DNA of 64,000 nucleotides from Pardosa pseudoannulata (GCA_032207245.1 CM063500.1:34263590-34327589), one strand, 5' to 3'. Counted from the stretch's first letter, positions 12,575 through 26,547 are shown. Made by a program: numbers and translations. Notes: generated by a model from the letters alone, not told the origin.

Positions 12575-12745
12575 ATATATACATATATGTATATATATAT
12601 ATATATATATAATATGTATATATATGTATATATATATGTATGTATATATATATGTATATATATGTATATATATAATATGTATGTATATATGTATGTATAT
12701 ATATATATTATATGTATAAATATATATATATATATGTATGTATAA

Positions 12746-12817
<72 letters not shown>

Positions 12818-12913
12818 AAATATATATATATATATGTATATGCATATATATGTATATATATGTACATATATATATGTATATATATACGTGTGTGTGTGTA
12901 TATATATATATAT

Positions 12914-12988
<75 letters not shown>

Positions 12989-13012
12989 TGTGTGTGTATA
13001 TATATATATATA
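12575..13012. repeat. Complex (TA)n/(TATG)n microsatellite
   Basis: About 440 bases of alternating TA with interspersed tatg and tgtgtg. It continues after the Helitron at 13917-13958, so the Helitron landed inside it. Open frames here encode only Tyr/Ile runs. Confidence 0.97.
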
Positions 13013-13913
13013 CTAGCATATAGCCCGTCATATGACGGGATCAGTAAAATTTTTTATTTTCGGAATTTTAAAGTATCCTAGGATTCTAGGAGGCAAATAA
13101 AAAATGTTTTTTGGCTGAGTATTATCTGGTACACGCTCAATAATTTGTTTTGTTTACTGACCGCATGTTAGTTGCCAACTTTAATTTATCTTGTCATACT
13201 ACTTGATAGAATGGACAGCAGAGGATTTAATATTGACAGTGATTTTCTGGTGGCATGTATGAAGTCCAAAATTTAGCGAATCGATTGCAAACCGCGTGGT
13301 TATGAATAAAAAACAAACACACAAACGATCAAACTTCTTAATTTTCAAAGATATATAACTGAGCTATTTATTAGTCTGTTAAATAGACTCCTAGACTTTT
13401 ATGAAAAGAATTTGTTGTTAATACCGGTCAAAAAAATTTTATTGCAACAAAAAATAATGGATTAAATTTTAAATTATCACATATGTACCTAATCAACTAT
13501 TTAAGCCAAATGTAAAAGAAAATTATTTACGTAATATATCAGTTCAACGATAAAACGTATGAAAATAATGCAGACGATATTTAAATAATTTAAAATAAGA
13601 AACGATTAAATGAGATGGTTAAAGGAATGACATCATAATGCAAGAAACAAATGTTGTTCTCATATATTTATAATGTGATAAATTGATGAATTTAATCTCC
13701 TGCTCTTAAACAGGGACAATAGGTCTTGAAATAATGGCATTAAATGATCGAAAAGGGGGTAAGGGGTGGATTTCGAACGTTTTCAAACTCGCTTTGAATT
13801 TTGCTAACACTAACTCATGAAGAATTCAATATGGATGCCTATATCTATTCCAGGTCCAACCGCTTCATAAATTCGAGGACAGACGGACAGATAACTTAGG
13901 CTATTATTATATA

Positions 13914-13916
<3 letters not shown>
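13013..13916 (-). mobile_element. Non-autonomous Helitron, subfamily B, 904 bp
   Basis: Read on the minus strand it begins TCCTATATAATAATAGCC after an A (13917) and ends cccgtcatatgacggg, ctatatg, CTAG before a T (13012). The hairpin is a perfect 16-bp palindrome. It is inverted relative to the copy at 10746. Both flanks are TA microsatellite. Confidence 0.9.

Positions 13917-13958
<42 letters not shown>
13917..13958. repeat. (TA)n microsatellite, right part of the split array
   Basis: About 42 bases of alternating TA directly abutting the Helitron. Confidence 0.97.
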
Positions 13959-13961
<3 letters not shown>

Positions 13962-14744
13962 GTCTATTTATAGATGACTTTTATTATTGCTGTATATTAA
14001 AATGTAATTTTATTACTGAAATTTAATTAGTTATATAAATAAATATTTTCTGTCTCTTTAATTTTCTACTAAAAACGATTAGTAATTATGATTCAAATAT
14101 AAAGCAAAATAAGGCATACATCTGCCTTAAAATTCCCTTTAACGTTAGTGAACTTATTTAGATCAGAGCTGGGTTATTTCACCGGGGAATATGACGCTAA
14201 ATTCCCGATAAAGATCTAAAAATTTCATTCAGTACATGCTGTGGCTAACTAGCGTATTCTCTTTGTGCAGCCGTGCACACAAATTTCAATAACGGCCGAA
14301 AAAGTTTCTCCATTACGCTGCAAAAAGACTTAGACGTAACAATGCCATTCTTTTGTGTTACGGCGACGTTAGTAACCTAGAAACATTTTGTCCGGACCGC
14401 ACATTTTAAAACAGCCTGCGCGGTTCAAGCCAATTGCGGCACACGTTGACATTTCTATAGAAAGAAAGCCGATCTTTTGTTTAAGAAGAAAGATCAGAGA
14501 TAAAATGCGATGAGATAGGAGCTGTACGTCCATTTTATCTTCAATTCCTTTTTCCTCGTTAATTTTCGGTGCGTGAGGAACTCTCATTTATTTTGCTTAT
14601 CCAGCTGTCGCTTTGGTCAGAAGGTACCTTAATTACTGAAAAACATGTACTCACCAGCAATTTATAAAGTCTGTCCCTGGTTAGAAAATGCGATGCCGAC
14701 CTTCTACGTTTGAAATGTAACAGGTATATGGGAATTTTTATCTC
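13959..14744. other. Unassigned sequence
   Basis: No gene or repeat recognised. The part 14160-14640 is somewhat richer in GC but has no convincing open frame. Confidence 0.4.
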
Positions 14745-14753
14745 TCGGATTGT

Positions 14754-16092
<1,339 letters not shown>

Positions 16093-16101
16093 CCGGATTG
16101 T

Positions 16102-17019
16102 TACTGTAGAGCCGCGGTTCTTAAACTGGGTGCGAGGACAATAATGAAGAAAAGTCGTAAAAATTGTGAAATTATCAAAGAAAGTATAAAGATTCTTGTC
16201 TATAAGTTGAATTTAAGTGTCGTCACCGGCCACTGATAGACCGCCCTTGTATTTATCTCAAAGTGTGACCGATTCTATACCACCGAGATTCTCAAACTGG
16301 GTGCTGCGACGAAAAAAGTTTTGGAACCTCCGCTTTCGACATGGATTGGCCAGATTAATCTACGAAATTTACAATTGAAAAAAAATATCGCTCAGATGGT
16401 AGCAATTACAATATTATTCGATTGTTTTATTGACTATTATTGCTTTAATTCTTTGATTACGTATAAATATTTAATTGAACTCGTGTTGATTTCTGGCTAT
16501 TTTTTAATAACTCCCGGTAACGTATCCATCTTCTCATGAACTAGAACCTCTTGTGATGCCTCGCGACAGCAGTACAGCCTGATGGTCGCCAACTCTGATG
16601 AACTTCCAATTATGGGCTGAATACAAATGAACTTCAGATGGATATTTTGATTAATCGCAAAAACGTTATACTATTACGCATTACAATCGATGACGAAGTT
16701 TCAATTAACGCCTCCTCCTTCTAAGACCTTGGACTGAAACTGTATATTAAGATCCATTTGCCATTGTTTTTCAAAAGCTGTGATCATCTTTGTATAGACT
16801 AAAGTGACTGTACGTCCTTGTAACTCAGAGGCCGTCCCCAAATTCATATTTTTAAAAATAATCCCCAAAAATAACCTGATGCAAGGACACGAAAAATTCC
16901 CAAGTTTAAAGATTTCTGAATCTAATAAACCTTTTAATTGAAATCACTATCCAGAATTTATATATATATATATATATGGTTGACTCAGCCTTTCATCCCT
17001 TTGGTGGTATACAAACTGG
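16102..17019. other. Mostly unassigned; possible old hAT-type ends
   Basis: At 16110 gcggttcttaaactgggtgc and at 16288 gattctcaaactgggtgctg resemble the CAG.GGTTCTCAAACTGGG ends of Charlie-type hAT elements, but no matching pair of ends or duplication could be placed. A short TA run lies at 16961-16978. Confidence 0.3.
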
Positions 17020-17660
17020 GGACCAAGCATACTTGGGAACTAAACTTTTTTTTTTTTTTCAGCTAAAAAGCTTTTCTGAATTCATGACAACCAAAATGGT
17101 TTGTTTCCAAATTACTGTTAAGAAATATGGCCAACTTTGTACCTTCTTCTTCATAAGCAGTTCAGTCTCCTGTAGGCCTTGGTTCCCTCTACCACTCCAA
17201 TACCTCCTAGAGACTAGAAAATGTTGAACCAGAGCACTTTCCCTGTCCCTGACAACTCCTCTACAGTTCTGTATCTTCAGAATATCTAGTTTGTTTTCTC
17301 CATATCGTCCAGCCATCTAGTTGGGAGCTTACCCTAATCCAGGATTTTTTTTAAGTAGATATTTTAGTGTCTCCGTTTTCTGAGCTTTTCCAAACCTGGA
17401 CCAACCATCTCTACCTGTTGCTCCGGATGACCTGAGTTAACTGCGGATGCCTATAAAGTTGGTTTAATTCGAAATTGAATCGAGTTCTTCAGCACCCACT
17501 CTCTCTTACTGGCCCAATTATAGCTCTGAGAATCTTTCTCTTAAACATGTTCAGAGAACACTGAGGTCAGTGTTTATAATCCAAGTTTCACTTGCATAGA
17601 GCAGAAGAGTCAAAATGAGAATTTTATAGATTCTAAATTTAGTTTAGACAGAGATTTTAT
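17020..17660 (-). pseudogene. Decayed LINE reverse transcriptase C-terminus
   Basis: Minus-strand translation, with several stops and frameshifts, gives IYKILILTLLLYASETWIIN, then IIGPVRESG, a block like ELNQLYRHPQLTQVIRSNR, then LPTRWLDDMEKTN and, in another frame, VVRDRE. This order (LLYGSETW, GPVRE, R.RW.GHV region, RWLDDVEKD, W....DRE) is the thumb and C-terminal part of arthropod endonuclease-type non-LTR reverse transcriptases. The catalytic palm is absent. Confidence 0.72.
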
Positions 17661-18639
17661 TTCGTGCAAGGAATTAGTGCACTAGTCATATATCTTATTA
17701 CCTTACTTTTTAAACTACCTACGTAAACTTCATATCGAGTTGACTACACGCTCTAATTTTCATGCTATGGTTTATATAAAATCTAATATCAACGCATTAA
17801 TTTTCTACCTCACAATGTAGCCCATCTGTGCCGGATGCAAATTCAAGTTTAGGGATTATCGTATTTCTTCTTTGAATGCTAACTATTCTTGCTTGCTTTA
17901 ACCAGTTGGGTATTTCAACATTATTACCACCTGGTGTTCTGGTTTCAATTAGCAATTTCCTGTCTTTCATCATTTCTTTGAAGAACAGCGAACCTGTTTA
18001 AAATTGCGTGTTGATAAAAATTACATTGTTTTATAAAAAATCTTACACAGGAGGCTTTGTTCTGTACTGCTCTGTACTACTAATATTTTTTTTTTATTTT
18101 TAAAATTTTATTCAGATGCAAATAAGAACATAATTTACCCGATAAATGTGTCATCCTATTTATCTGATAAATAAAAGAACAAACAGGGGAGTGGATTTTT
18201 AAATCCTGTCTCATGCATTATCTGATTCTTTGTTATTGTGATTTTAAAGATTATTATCGACTTGTCTTTCGCCAGCGTACGCGTGATCTGAAATCTAACC
18301 AAGTCCCCCTTGTGTGTTAGTGAATAATTCAGAAACCGTCTTACATATGCAAGATAAATTTGTGAATCATAATCTTGGCGACCCCCCACTGGGAGCCCTG
18401 GAGAGTAATTCGAACCAGTTTCATTTTATGCCGCCACTTGTCATATGATGTCTGTATTATTGTCAAATGATGGCGAATCTAGTTTTTATTTTAATCTTTC
18501 CATCGGGATGCTGAACTTCGGAACTATTTTTAAAGTCCCGCCAATGCCCTTAAACTGTATTTTTTCTATTTTTTTCTGTGTGTTATACTATATTCTTGCC
18601 GATACTTATACAGTGAAGAGTAAAAGCTCTTTATAAAGA
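17661..18639. other. Unassigned sequence
   Basis: No gene or repeat family recognised. Confidence 0.35.
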
Positions 18640-19430
18640 ACACGTTTCAGGGATTGACAAATTTGCCGCCTATTTAAAAGTGTACCATATTTGTATTTCT
18701 GGGAACAAGAACTTAAGAAAATAGTGAACACGAAGGAAACGACAAATTTGCCTCCTATTTAGTAATGTCCCTTATTTGTAGGTCTGGGAACAAGAAATCA
18801 AGAGAACAGTGAAAAGTGAAAGTTGTGAATAGAGGACACGAAGGGAACGACAAATTTGCCTCCTATTTAAAGGTGTCCCTTATTTGTAGGTGCCAAACGA
18901 TGGCCGATTGGTTAGGGTGCTGGCCTTCGGTACCGGAGTTCTTGGGTTCGAATCCCACTGTGGTATGGATGTTTGTAGCCGTTCGGAATCGGCTTTAAGC
19001 TGTAGGTCCCGGTCTCATTAGCCCTAGTGTCACAAAAAGTACACCGTAGCACTCCAAACCAAACCAAACCCTTATTTGTAGGTCTGGGAGCAAGAAATCA
19101 AGAGAACAGTGAAAAGTGAAAGCTGGGAATAGAGGACACAAAGGGAACGACAAATTTACATCCTATTTAATAAAGGTGTCCCTTATTTGTAGGTCTGGGA
19201 ACAAGAACTTGAAAAAACAGTGAAAAGTGAAAGCTGGGAATAGAGGATACGAAGGGAAAGATAAATTTGCCTCCTATTTAAAGATTCCCTTATTTGTAGA
19301 GCTGGGAACAAGAACACAAGATAAGAGTGAAAGCTGTGAATAAAGCACACGAAGGGAACAACAAATTTGCTCTGTATTTAAAGGTGTCCCTTATTTGGAG
19401 GTCTAAGAATAATAACTTAAAAAATATTTA
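18640..19430. repeat. ~105-bp tandem repeat, about 6 copies, split by a SINE
   Basis: Units carry gacaaatttgcctcctattt, a variant of gtcccttatttgtaggtctg and caagaaatcaagagaacagt. Landmarks occur near 18656, 18741, 18848, 19150, 19261 and 19364; the gap between the third and fourth is the SINE. Confidence 0.9.
18891..19068 (+). mobile_element. tRNA-derived SINE with 14-bp target duplication
   Basis: It has an A box (tggccgattgg) and a perfect B box (ggttcgaatcc) about 40 bases apart, the internal RNA polymerase III promoter. The body is 178 bp and the tail is (ccaaa)n. cccttatttgtagg is duplicated at 18877-18890 and 19069-19082. The empty site is visible in neighbouring repeat units. The clover-leaf is not intact, so this is a SINE and not a tRNA gene. 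Confidence 0.92.
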
Positions 19431-19447
19431 ATTGTTCAACTCATATG

Positions 19448-19449
<2 letters not shown>

Positions 19450-19521
<72 letters not shown>
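19450..19521. repeat. (AT)n microsatellite
   Basis: About 70 bases of alternating A and T. Confidence 0.97.
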
Positions 19522-19524
<3 letters not shown>

Positions 19525-21309
19525 AACCGTAGCTTAAACTGATATCCCGACACTAAGAATAATTAAATTCGTAACTAAATTCATAATTAGTAGATTCGTC
19601 CAAGCAAATACAATCCTTCCTACTATGAAACCGACTATCCCCTGCAAGTACTATAACTTCTATTTTTAAACGCTATGAGGTCGTAAATTGTCTTCAGGTG
19701 GGAGGAAGTTGACGTTAAAGAAGCTGTAAACTAGGTTCCCCCGAGACAAGCCCTAGGTAGATCCTAGGAATATCTTAGGGTAACTGCCGTGACCAAAAGC
19801 GAGTGGATTAAACCAAATCTACAATACCATCGAAACTAGCCAAGCAAACAGGTTCGCTAAAAGTTTGATTTATAATAATATATCTACACAACGTAAAATC
19901 TCAACATCACGGATAGGAACACTGAAGGTTACCGCTAGAGGGCAGTACTTGAACTCTACTCTTAATTACTCAGTTACCTTGAGAAAAGAAGCTAACTTTG
20001 TACCTTATCATTTGTAATCTAATTATCCTTATCTAATTATCATTGTATAATTCCCCCTAAAAGGGGGAATTATACAAATGATAATTTCAATAAAGCATCA
20101 ATTACCCTCCCTCCCAAAAAAAATTGTATATAGTTTAATGGCAATACAATAAAGTCACGTGGTGTCTACATCAGATTTTTTTAATAGTGAAAAATTCCTG
20201 AATATTTTTTAATTGTATAAAGCTTCAAAGTATTGTTTTTGACAAAGTATTCTAGTAGAAATTTTAGAACGCATTTGTCTCTTCTTATCAGGAAAGGAAA
20301 TGAATTATCTTTTCAGGGCAAGTTTCTAATACTGATAGAGAAAAAAATTTACTGTTTAATTTCTTACATTTCTTTCCCGTTTGCCTTATCATATTTAATA
20401 TGTTTGTAGCTCTAAACTTCTGGTATTCAAAACGCTCCTACATTTAGATTTAAAACACTTACTGCGTACTTAAATTTCTTTTTGCGGTTGCTGTTAAAAA
20501 GCTTTTACTTAAAAGATTAGCAAAGAAAGAGGCATTAAAAAGGACATATTTCATTCGATAATGCATTTCTTTTTCTTTTACTGTGCATGCTGTAATATAT
20601 TAAAGGTCACCACCGAAATCAGAAAGGAATATTTTTAGATATTGTACTAAGTGTAGTTTTTATTCTCGTTAAATGTTTAAGGGTATCCGACACCCTGCGC
20701 GCACTCTCTAGGGTTAATAACATACAGCAATTATAAGAAGTCCTATTTCACTGTCGACCACTCTGATTCCGTGAAATAATTGCAATCTAATCTGACAAAA
20801 GAAAAGCAACTTAAGAAGTTGGATCCAGTTAGGAATAAAGCAAAAAGCTTCAAGTTGCTTCAGTAAAGAAAAACGCTTCTGGAAGATAATGTTGAAAGCA
20901 CTTAGGGAAGGGCAACAATTCATTTTTCCATACTTTATTACCATACTGTTGCTGTTTGTTATTTCAAATTTAGTACGCATATTTATAAAATCCTTTTTTA
21001 CGGTTACTACAAGGCAGTAATTTAAAATAATTTGCATTCAAATTGTCAGGTTCTGTCTTTATTGCTATGCATTAAACCTGTTATTATTTTAAATTTATTC
21101 GCCTATAAATAATGTTCCATTTTAATGTCAGTCTTTGGAAAATTTTCAGAAGCAGAGCATAAATAGTATCGTGGAAGTAAAAAAAATTGTTAGCATGCAT
21201 TTACCTTTTCTAACCTTTGATACAATCTTTTGATGATAATATTACTTCAAATTTATATGCCCGTAAATCATCAGTTCTTTTTTAATACTGTGTTTTTGGG
21301 AAATTTTCA
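19522..21309. other. Unassigned sequence
   Basis: No gene recognised. A 107-codon minus-strand frame (20714-21037) has no family features and is probably chance. A small palindrome lies at 20036-20085. Confidence 0.4.
20036..20085. repeat. 23-bp-arm palindrome
   Basis: Arms 20036-20058 and 20062-20085 (left arm contains gtataattccccct) match with one inserted base; loop aaa. Confidence 0.9.
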
Positions 21310-24010
21310 GAATTATACCTTTAAGTAGAATTATGGCAGGAAAAACTTCTAAACATGGTATGGTAGATAATATTTTATGAAAGTGCGAAAATTAAAATAA
21401 ATTGAGATTATAGCTATAAATAGCATTACGGTAAGTTGACTGGTTTGTTTGAAAAACTACGGTCTACTGTTTAATATTACAGCAGGAAAATTTCTAAGCC
21501 AGAAATGGCAATAGCATTACGACAGGAAAAACTTTTAAGCCAACGAATAGAATTTTATTGAAGTGTCTAAAACAAAGTAAATTGCAATTATAGCTATAAA
21601 TAGCATTACGGTAAGTTGATTGGTTTGTTTCGAGAACAACGGTCTACTGTTTAGCTATACGGCAGAAAAGCTTCTAGGCCAGAAATTAAAAATAGCATTA
21701 AGACAGGAAAAATGTCTAAACTAGTGATAGCAAATAGGATTTTATCAAGATACCAAAATCGCAATAAATTAAAATTATAGATGTAAATAGAATTACGGCA
21801 AGTTGCTTGGTTTGTTTAAAAAGCTACGGTCTACTGTTTAGCATTACGGCAGGAAAACTTCTAAGCCAGAAATGGCAATAGCATTACGACAGGAAAAACT
21901 TTCAAGCCAGCGAATAGAATTTTATTGAAGTGTCTAAATCAATGTAAATTGAAATTATAGCTGTAAATAGCATTACGGAAAGTTGACTGGCTGGGTTAAT
22001 TTGTTTGGAACGGTAGGTTTACTGTTTATAATAACGGCAGGAAAACTTCTAAGCCTGAAATGGCAATAGCATTACGACAGGAAAAACTTCTAAGCCAGAA
22101 TTTTATTGAAGTGCCTAAATCAATTGAAATTATAGCTTTAAACAGCATTACGGCAAGTTGATTGGTTTGTTTGGAGAACAACGATCTACTGTTTGGCATT
22201 ACGGCAGAAAAACTTCTAAACCAGAAATGCAAAATAGCATTAAGACAGAAAAAATGTCTAAACTGGGAATGGCAAATAGGATTTTGTCAAAGTGTCTAAA
22301 TCAAAGTAATTGAAATTATAGCTGTAAATAACATTATGGCAAGTTGATTGTTGGGTTCATTTGTTGTGAACTCTACGGTCTACTGTTTAGCATTGCGGCA
22401 GAAAAACTTCTAAGCCAGAAATGGCAATAACATTACGACAGGAAAAACTTTTAAGCTAGCGAATAGAATTTTATTAAAGTGCCTAAATCAAAGTAAATTG
22501 AAATTATAGCTGTAAATAGAATTACGGTAAGTTAATTGGTTTGTTTGAACAGCTACGATCTACTGTTTAACATTAAGGCAGGAAAACTTCTAAGTCAGAA
22601 ATGGAAAATTGCATTGCGACAGAAAGAATGTTTAAACTAGGAATGGCAAATAGAATTTATCAAAGTGCCAACATCAAAGTAAATTGATGTTATAGATGTA
22701 AATAGAATTACGGAAAGTTGATTGGTTTGTTTGAAAAGCTACGGTCTGCTGTTTAGCTCTACGGCAGGAAAACTTCTAAGTGAGAAATGGCAATAGTATT
22801 ACGTCAGGAAAAACTTCTAAGCCAGCGAATAGAATGTTATTGAAGTGTCTAACTCAATGTAAATTTAAATTATAGCTATAAATAGCATTACGGCAAGTTG
22901 ATTGGCTGGGCTGATTTGTTTGGAACGCTACGGTCTACTGTTTAGTATTATGGTAGGAAAGCTTTTAAGCCAGAAATGGCAATAGCATTACGACAGGAAA
23001 ATCTTCTAAGCCAGTGAATAGAATTTTATTAAAGGGCCTAAATCAATTGAAATTATAGCTGTAAATAACATTACTTCAAGTTGATTGGTTTGTTTGGAGA
23101 ACAACGATCTACTGTTTGCCATTACCGCAGAAAAACTTCTAAGCCAGAAATAGAAAATAGAATTACGATAGAAAAAAATGTCTAAACTAGGAATGGTAAA
23201 TAGGATTCTATCAAAGTGCCAAAATCAGAGTAAATTGAAATTATATATGTAAATAGAATTACGGCAAGTTGACTGGTTTAGTTGGTTTGTTTGAAAAGTT
23301 ACGGTCTGCTATTTAGTTCTACGACAGGAAAACTTCTAAGCCTGCAATGGCAATAGTATTAAGCCAGGAAAAACTTCTAAGCCTGCGAATAGAATTTTAT
23401 AACTGCCTAAATCGAAGTAAATTGAAATTGTAGCTATAAATAGCATTCTGGCAAGTTCATTGGTTGGGTTGGTTTGTTTGGAACGCTACAGTCTACTGTT
23501 TAGCATTGCGGGAAAAAAACTTCTAAGCCAAAAATGGCAATAGCATTACGACAAGAAAAACTTTTAAGCCAGTGAATGTAATTTGAGTGAAGTGTCTAAA
23601 TCAAAGTAAATTGAATTTATAACTGTAAATAGCACTACGGTAAGTTGATTGGTTTGTTTGGAAAATAAAGGTCTACTGGTTAGCATTACGGCAGAAAAAT
23701 TTCTAAGCCAGAAATGGAAAATAGCATTACGGCAGGAAAATTGTCTAAACTAGAGATGGCAAATATAATTTCATAAAAGTGCCAAAATCAAAATAAATTG
23801 AAATTATAGAAATAAATAGAATTACGGCAAATTGATTTGTTTGTTTGAAAAGCTACGGTCCACTGTATAGTATTACGGGGGGGGAAAAAACTGAGCGAGA
23901 AATGGCAAATAACATTTATACAAAGTGTCAAATCAAAATAAATAAATTATAACTGCAAATAGCATTACGACAAGAAAAACTTTTAAACCAGGGATATCGA
24001 AGTGCCAAAT
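21310..24010. repeat. ~180-bp satellite, about 14 units, with higher-order arrangement
   Basis: Units share agcattacggcaggaaaact, tctaagccagaaatggcaat, a variant of aaattatagctgtaaatagc and aagttgattggtttgtttg. Two unit types differ in the segment before the next unit: type A has agccagcgaatagaatttta, type B has aaactaggaatggcaaatag. The order is B A B A A, B A B A A, B A A B, a repeat of about 910-945 bases. No coding frame. Confidence 0.88.
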
Positions 24011-24120
24011 ACAAAATAATTTGAAATGCAAATTTTCAAAAAAAAATAAAAAGTTTCGATATAAAGACAGAGGGAATAAAAAGTGTTTGAGATGAAAATA
24101 TTAATGAATAAAAAAACGAA

Positions 24121-25264
24121 TCTATATATATATAAATGAATTTGTGTGTGTCTGTCTGTCTGTCTGTATATATGTACTCAATAGACTCAAAAACTATGCA
24201 TCCAATCGCCGTGAAAATTTGGGAAATGTTTAGGTATATCCCTGGGAAGGTTTTTGTAAATTTTCAACGTTCGAAATTCATTCCTTCCCCCTTTTTCGAG
24301 CATTTCATGTCATTATTCCAAACATTATTTTCCCCGGTTAAACGCAAACGATTAAGTTTTTAATTTATCGCATCATATCTAAGGGAAAGAAACAATATTT
24401 CTAGCAATGTGACGCCATCCCAAGTAATTGTTTTAAACGCAGTTTTCCACGGTTAAAAGCAGGAGATTAAAATGTTCAATTCATCACATAATAAATAGGC
24501 GAAAATCATATTTTTCTATCATTATGACGTCATTCATTTAAATATTTCATTTATTCATTTCTTATTTTATATTATTTAAAATCGTCTGCTTAGTATCTAT
24601 TCGATTTGAATTGAAATTTGAGATATAAAGTGATTCACTTTCATTTCTATGTGACGCAAATTATAGCATTTTTATATGAGAACTAATTTTAAATTTAATT
24701 CTTGGTTCATTTTTATGTTACAATGAAATGCATATCAACAATATTCTAAGTACAAAAAGTACAAATTTCAGTGACTCTCATGGCCAAATAAAACCTATCA
24801 TTTTATATAGTTATCTTCATATTCATATGGTTGTCGATATGAATATGTGTTTCTGTTTCATACAAAACTATGTGGTTTGTCATAAATTTCCTTAATTTTG
24901 GAAAACATTTATTACTACCAACAAAATTAGCACTGTTGCTGTCAAAACCTGTGCTTCCTATTCTATCACGTAATATGGCAAGATCTGTTAACTTTGCTAA
25001 TCAACGTACAGTAGTAATACAGTAATGCAATTTAGGGTTAAGCTTATATTTTACAATAAAAAAAGTTTGAGCAAATTTAATATAAGACAAATTCGATTAT
25101 AAAAACTGAATAATGTTATAATACGCTTATGATAGAAATATATAAACATGCCAATGACTCGAACTGAACTGTGACGAATTTAGAGAGTTATTCACGAAAA
25201 ATAAATCTTTGTTTAAAAGTAATATATTAAGTTCACCGTAGCGAAGCACGGGCAAACTTGCTAG
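24121..25264 (+). mobile_element. Non-autonomous Helitron, subfamily A, 1144 bp
   Basis: It starts TCTATATATATATAAATG after an A and ends acgggcaaacttgCTAG before a T. Just inside the end is a short hairpin (ccgtagcgaagcacgg). No Rep/helicase coding. Its interior shares a stretch around cattatgacgtcattc with subfamily B. Confidence 0.9.
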
Positions 25265-26130
25265 TATTAAATAAACGAAAATATTTAATCTTAACTGCTA
25301 TAAAAACACAAAAGAAAGGCTAGCCATATCTGCCCAAAGTCATTTCTGTTTTGCAGGAGTCGCGATAGAATTCTTATATCTTCACTTGTGGTGGGAAAAG
25401 AAAAAAAAACTATTCCAAGTATGTGAGACTAAGAATAAAATGTTATCGGTAATCCTGCGATAGAAGCGAAGCCTGCAAATATAAGAAGGAAGCTCTCTAA
25501 ACACATTTCGTGTTACCGTACACTCCCTGTTTCGCTGTTTAGAGATCCAAAGGCGCTGCTATTTTCTGTTTGATGCCAGCTAAGATATTTTTATTCAGCA
25601 GTCACAAATATTATTGTTACATTGAAAGTTAATATTTCAGAACTATAACTTTGTGATTCCTTTTCTTTTCTCCATGTGTGAGAAATACTCTATTCAATGT
25701 TTATTCTTTTATATGCATGTATGTATATACTTATATATGTTTACGTATGTGTATGTGTATATATGACCTGAGGCTTTTTGCCTAGTTTCGAAGAGGTTAT
25801 TTACACTCTGCAGTCTTACTAAGTGGAAGACAAGGACGACAACAACAACAACAAAATACAAATGGAATCTCCAACTATCGTAGTTTATTCATATTTTCTA
25901 TTGCGAACGAAACTGCCAACTCATTGTACATCTCCTTTTATAGTTGTTTGTACCAGCCAATTAGCAATCCTAAAAGTCACGTGGATGACATAACTTAAGT
26001 AGTAGGAATCTATTTTTAGCTATGCAACCGGAAGGAATCCACAGGGGAACATTCGAGAACATTCGCTACGGTTACTTGAAAGAAATTACCGGAAAAACAG
26101 AATTGGAATCGAAAGTGATAAAAAATTCAT
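25265..26130. other. Unassigned sequence
   Basis: No gene recognised; scattered tatg runs near 25710-25770. Confidence 0.35.
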
Positions 26131-26201
26131 TATATATATGTGTACATACTACATATATATGTATATGTATACATATATGTATGTATATGTATACATATAT
26201 G

Positions 26202-26239
<38 letters not shown>

Positions 26240-26300
26240 TGTATGTGTGTATACATATATGTATATATGTATGTATGTGTACATATATATGTATGTATGT
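26131..26300. repeat. (TATG)n/(TA)n microsatellite
   Basis: About 170 bases of tatg, tata and tgtg motifs; open frames here encode only Tyr/Ile/Cys runs. Confidence 0.95.
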
Positions 26301-26462
26301 AATAAATGTAAAGAAAAGTAAATTAAGATAGAGAAATTAATAGGCATTTTGTATTAAAACCTCAAAGACGGCCCAAGAAAATTCTCAGGGATTTTCAAAT
26401 CTTAAGTGAAGGGAGAAAAAAAAAAACCCGCATCGTTTTGTTTTCCCGTTTTTAACCCCTAA

Positions 26463-26547
26463 CCTAAAATTGACCACTGGGGCTACAATTCAGAGAAGGG
26501 GGTCTAAACCAAGTATAACTCTATACTGCCCTAGCGGTCAATTTAGG
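26463..26547. repeat. Short inverted repeat, 85 bp, MITE-like
   Basis: cctaaaattgaccactgggg (from 26463) is inverted as gccctagcggtcaatttagg (26528-26547), about 17 of 20 matching. No clear flanking duplication. Confidence 0.65.

Noticed and set aside
12539..13081. Several 68-116-codon frames on both strands
   Set aside because: They encode only Tyr/Ile/Met/Cys runs and are products of the TA/TATG microsatellite.
16108..16320. Charlie-type hAT element suggested by ggttcttaaactgggtgc
   Set aside because: Only left-end-like motifs, twice in the same orientation; no right end or duplication could be placed.
18891..18970. tRNA gene
   Set aside because: A and B boxes are present, but the rest does not fold as a tRNA, and the unit ends in a (ccaaa)n tail with target duplications: it is a SINE.
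21310..24010. CRISPR-like array
   Set aside because: Long ~180-bp units with no unique spacers; a eukaryotic satellite.
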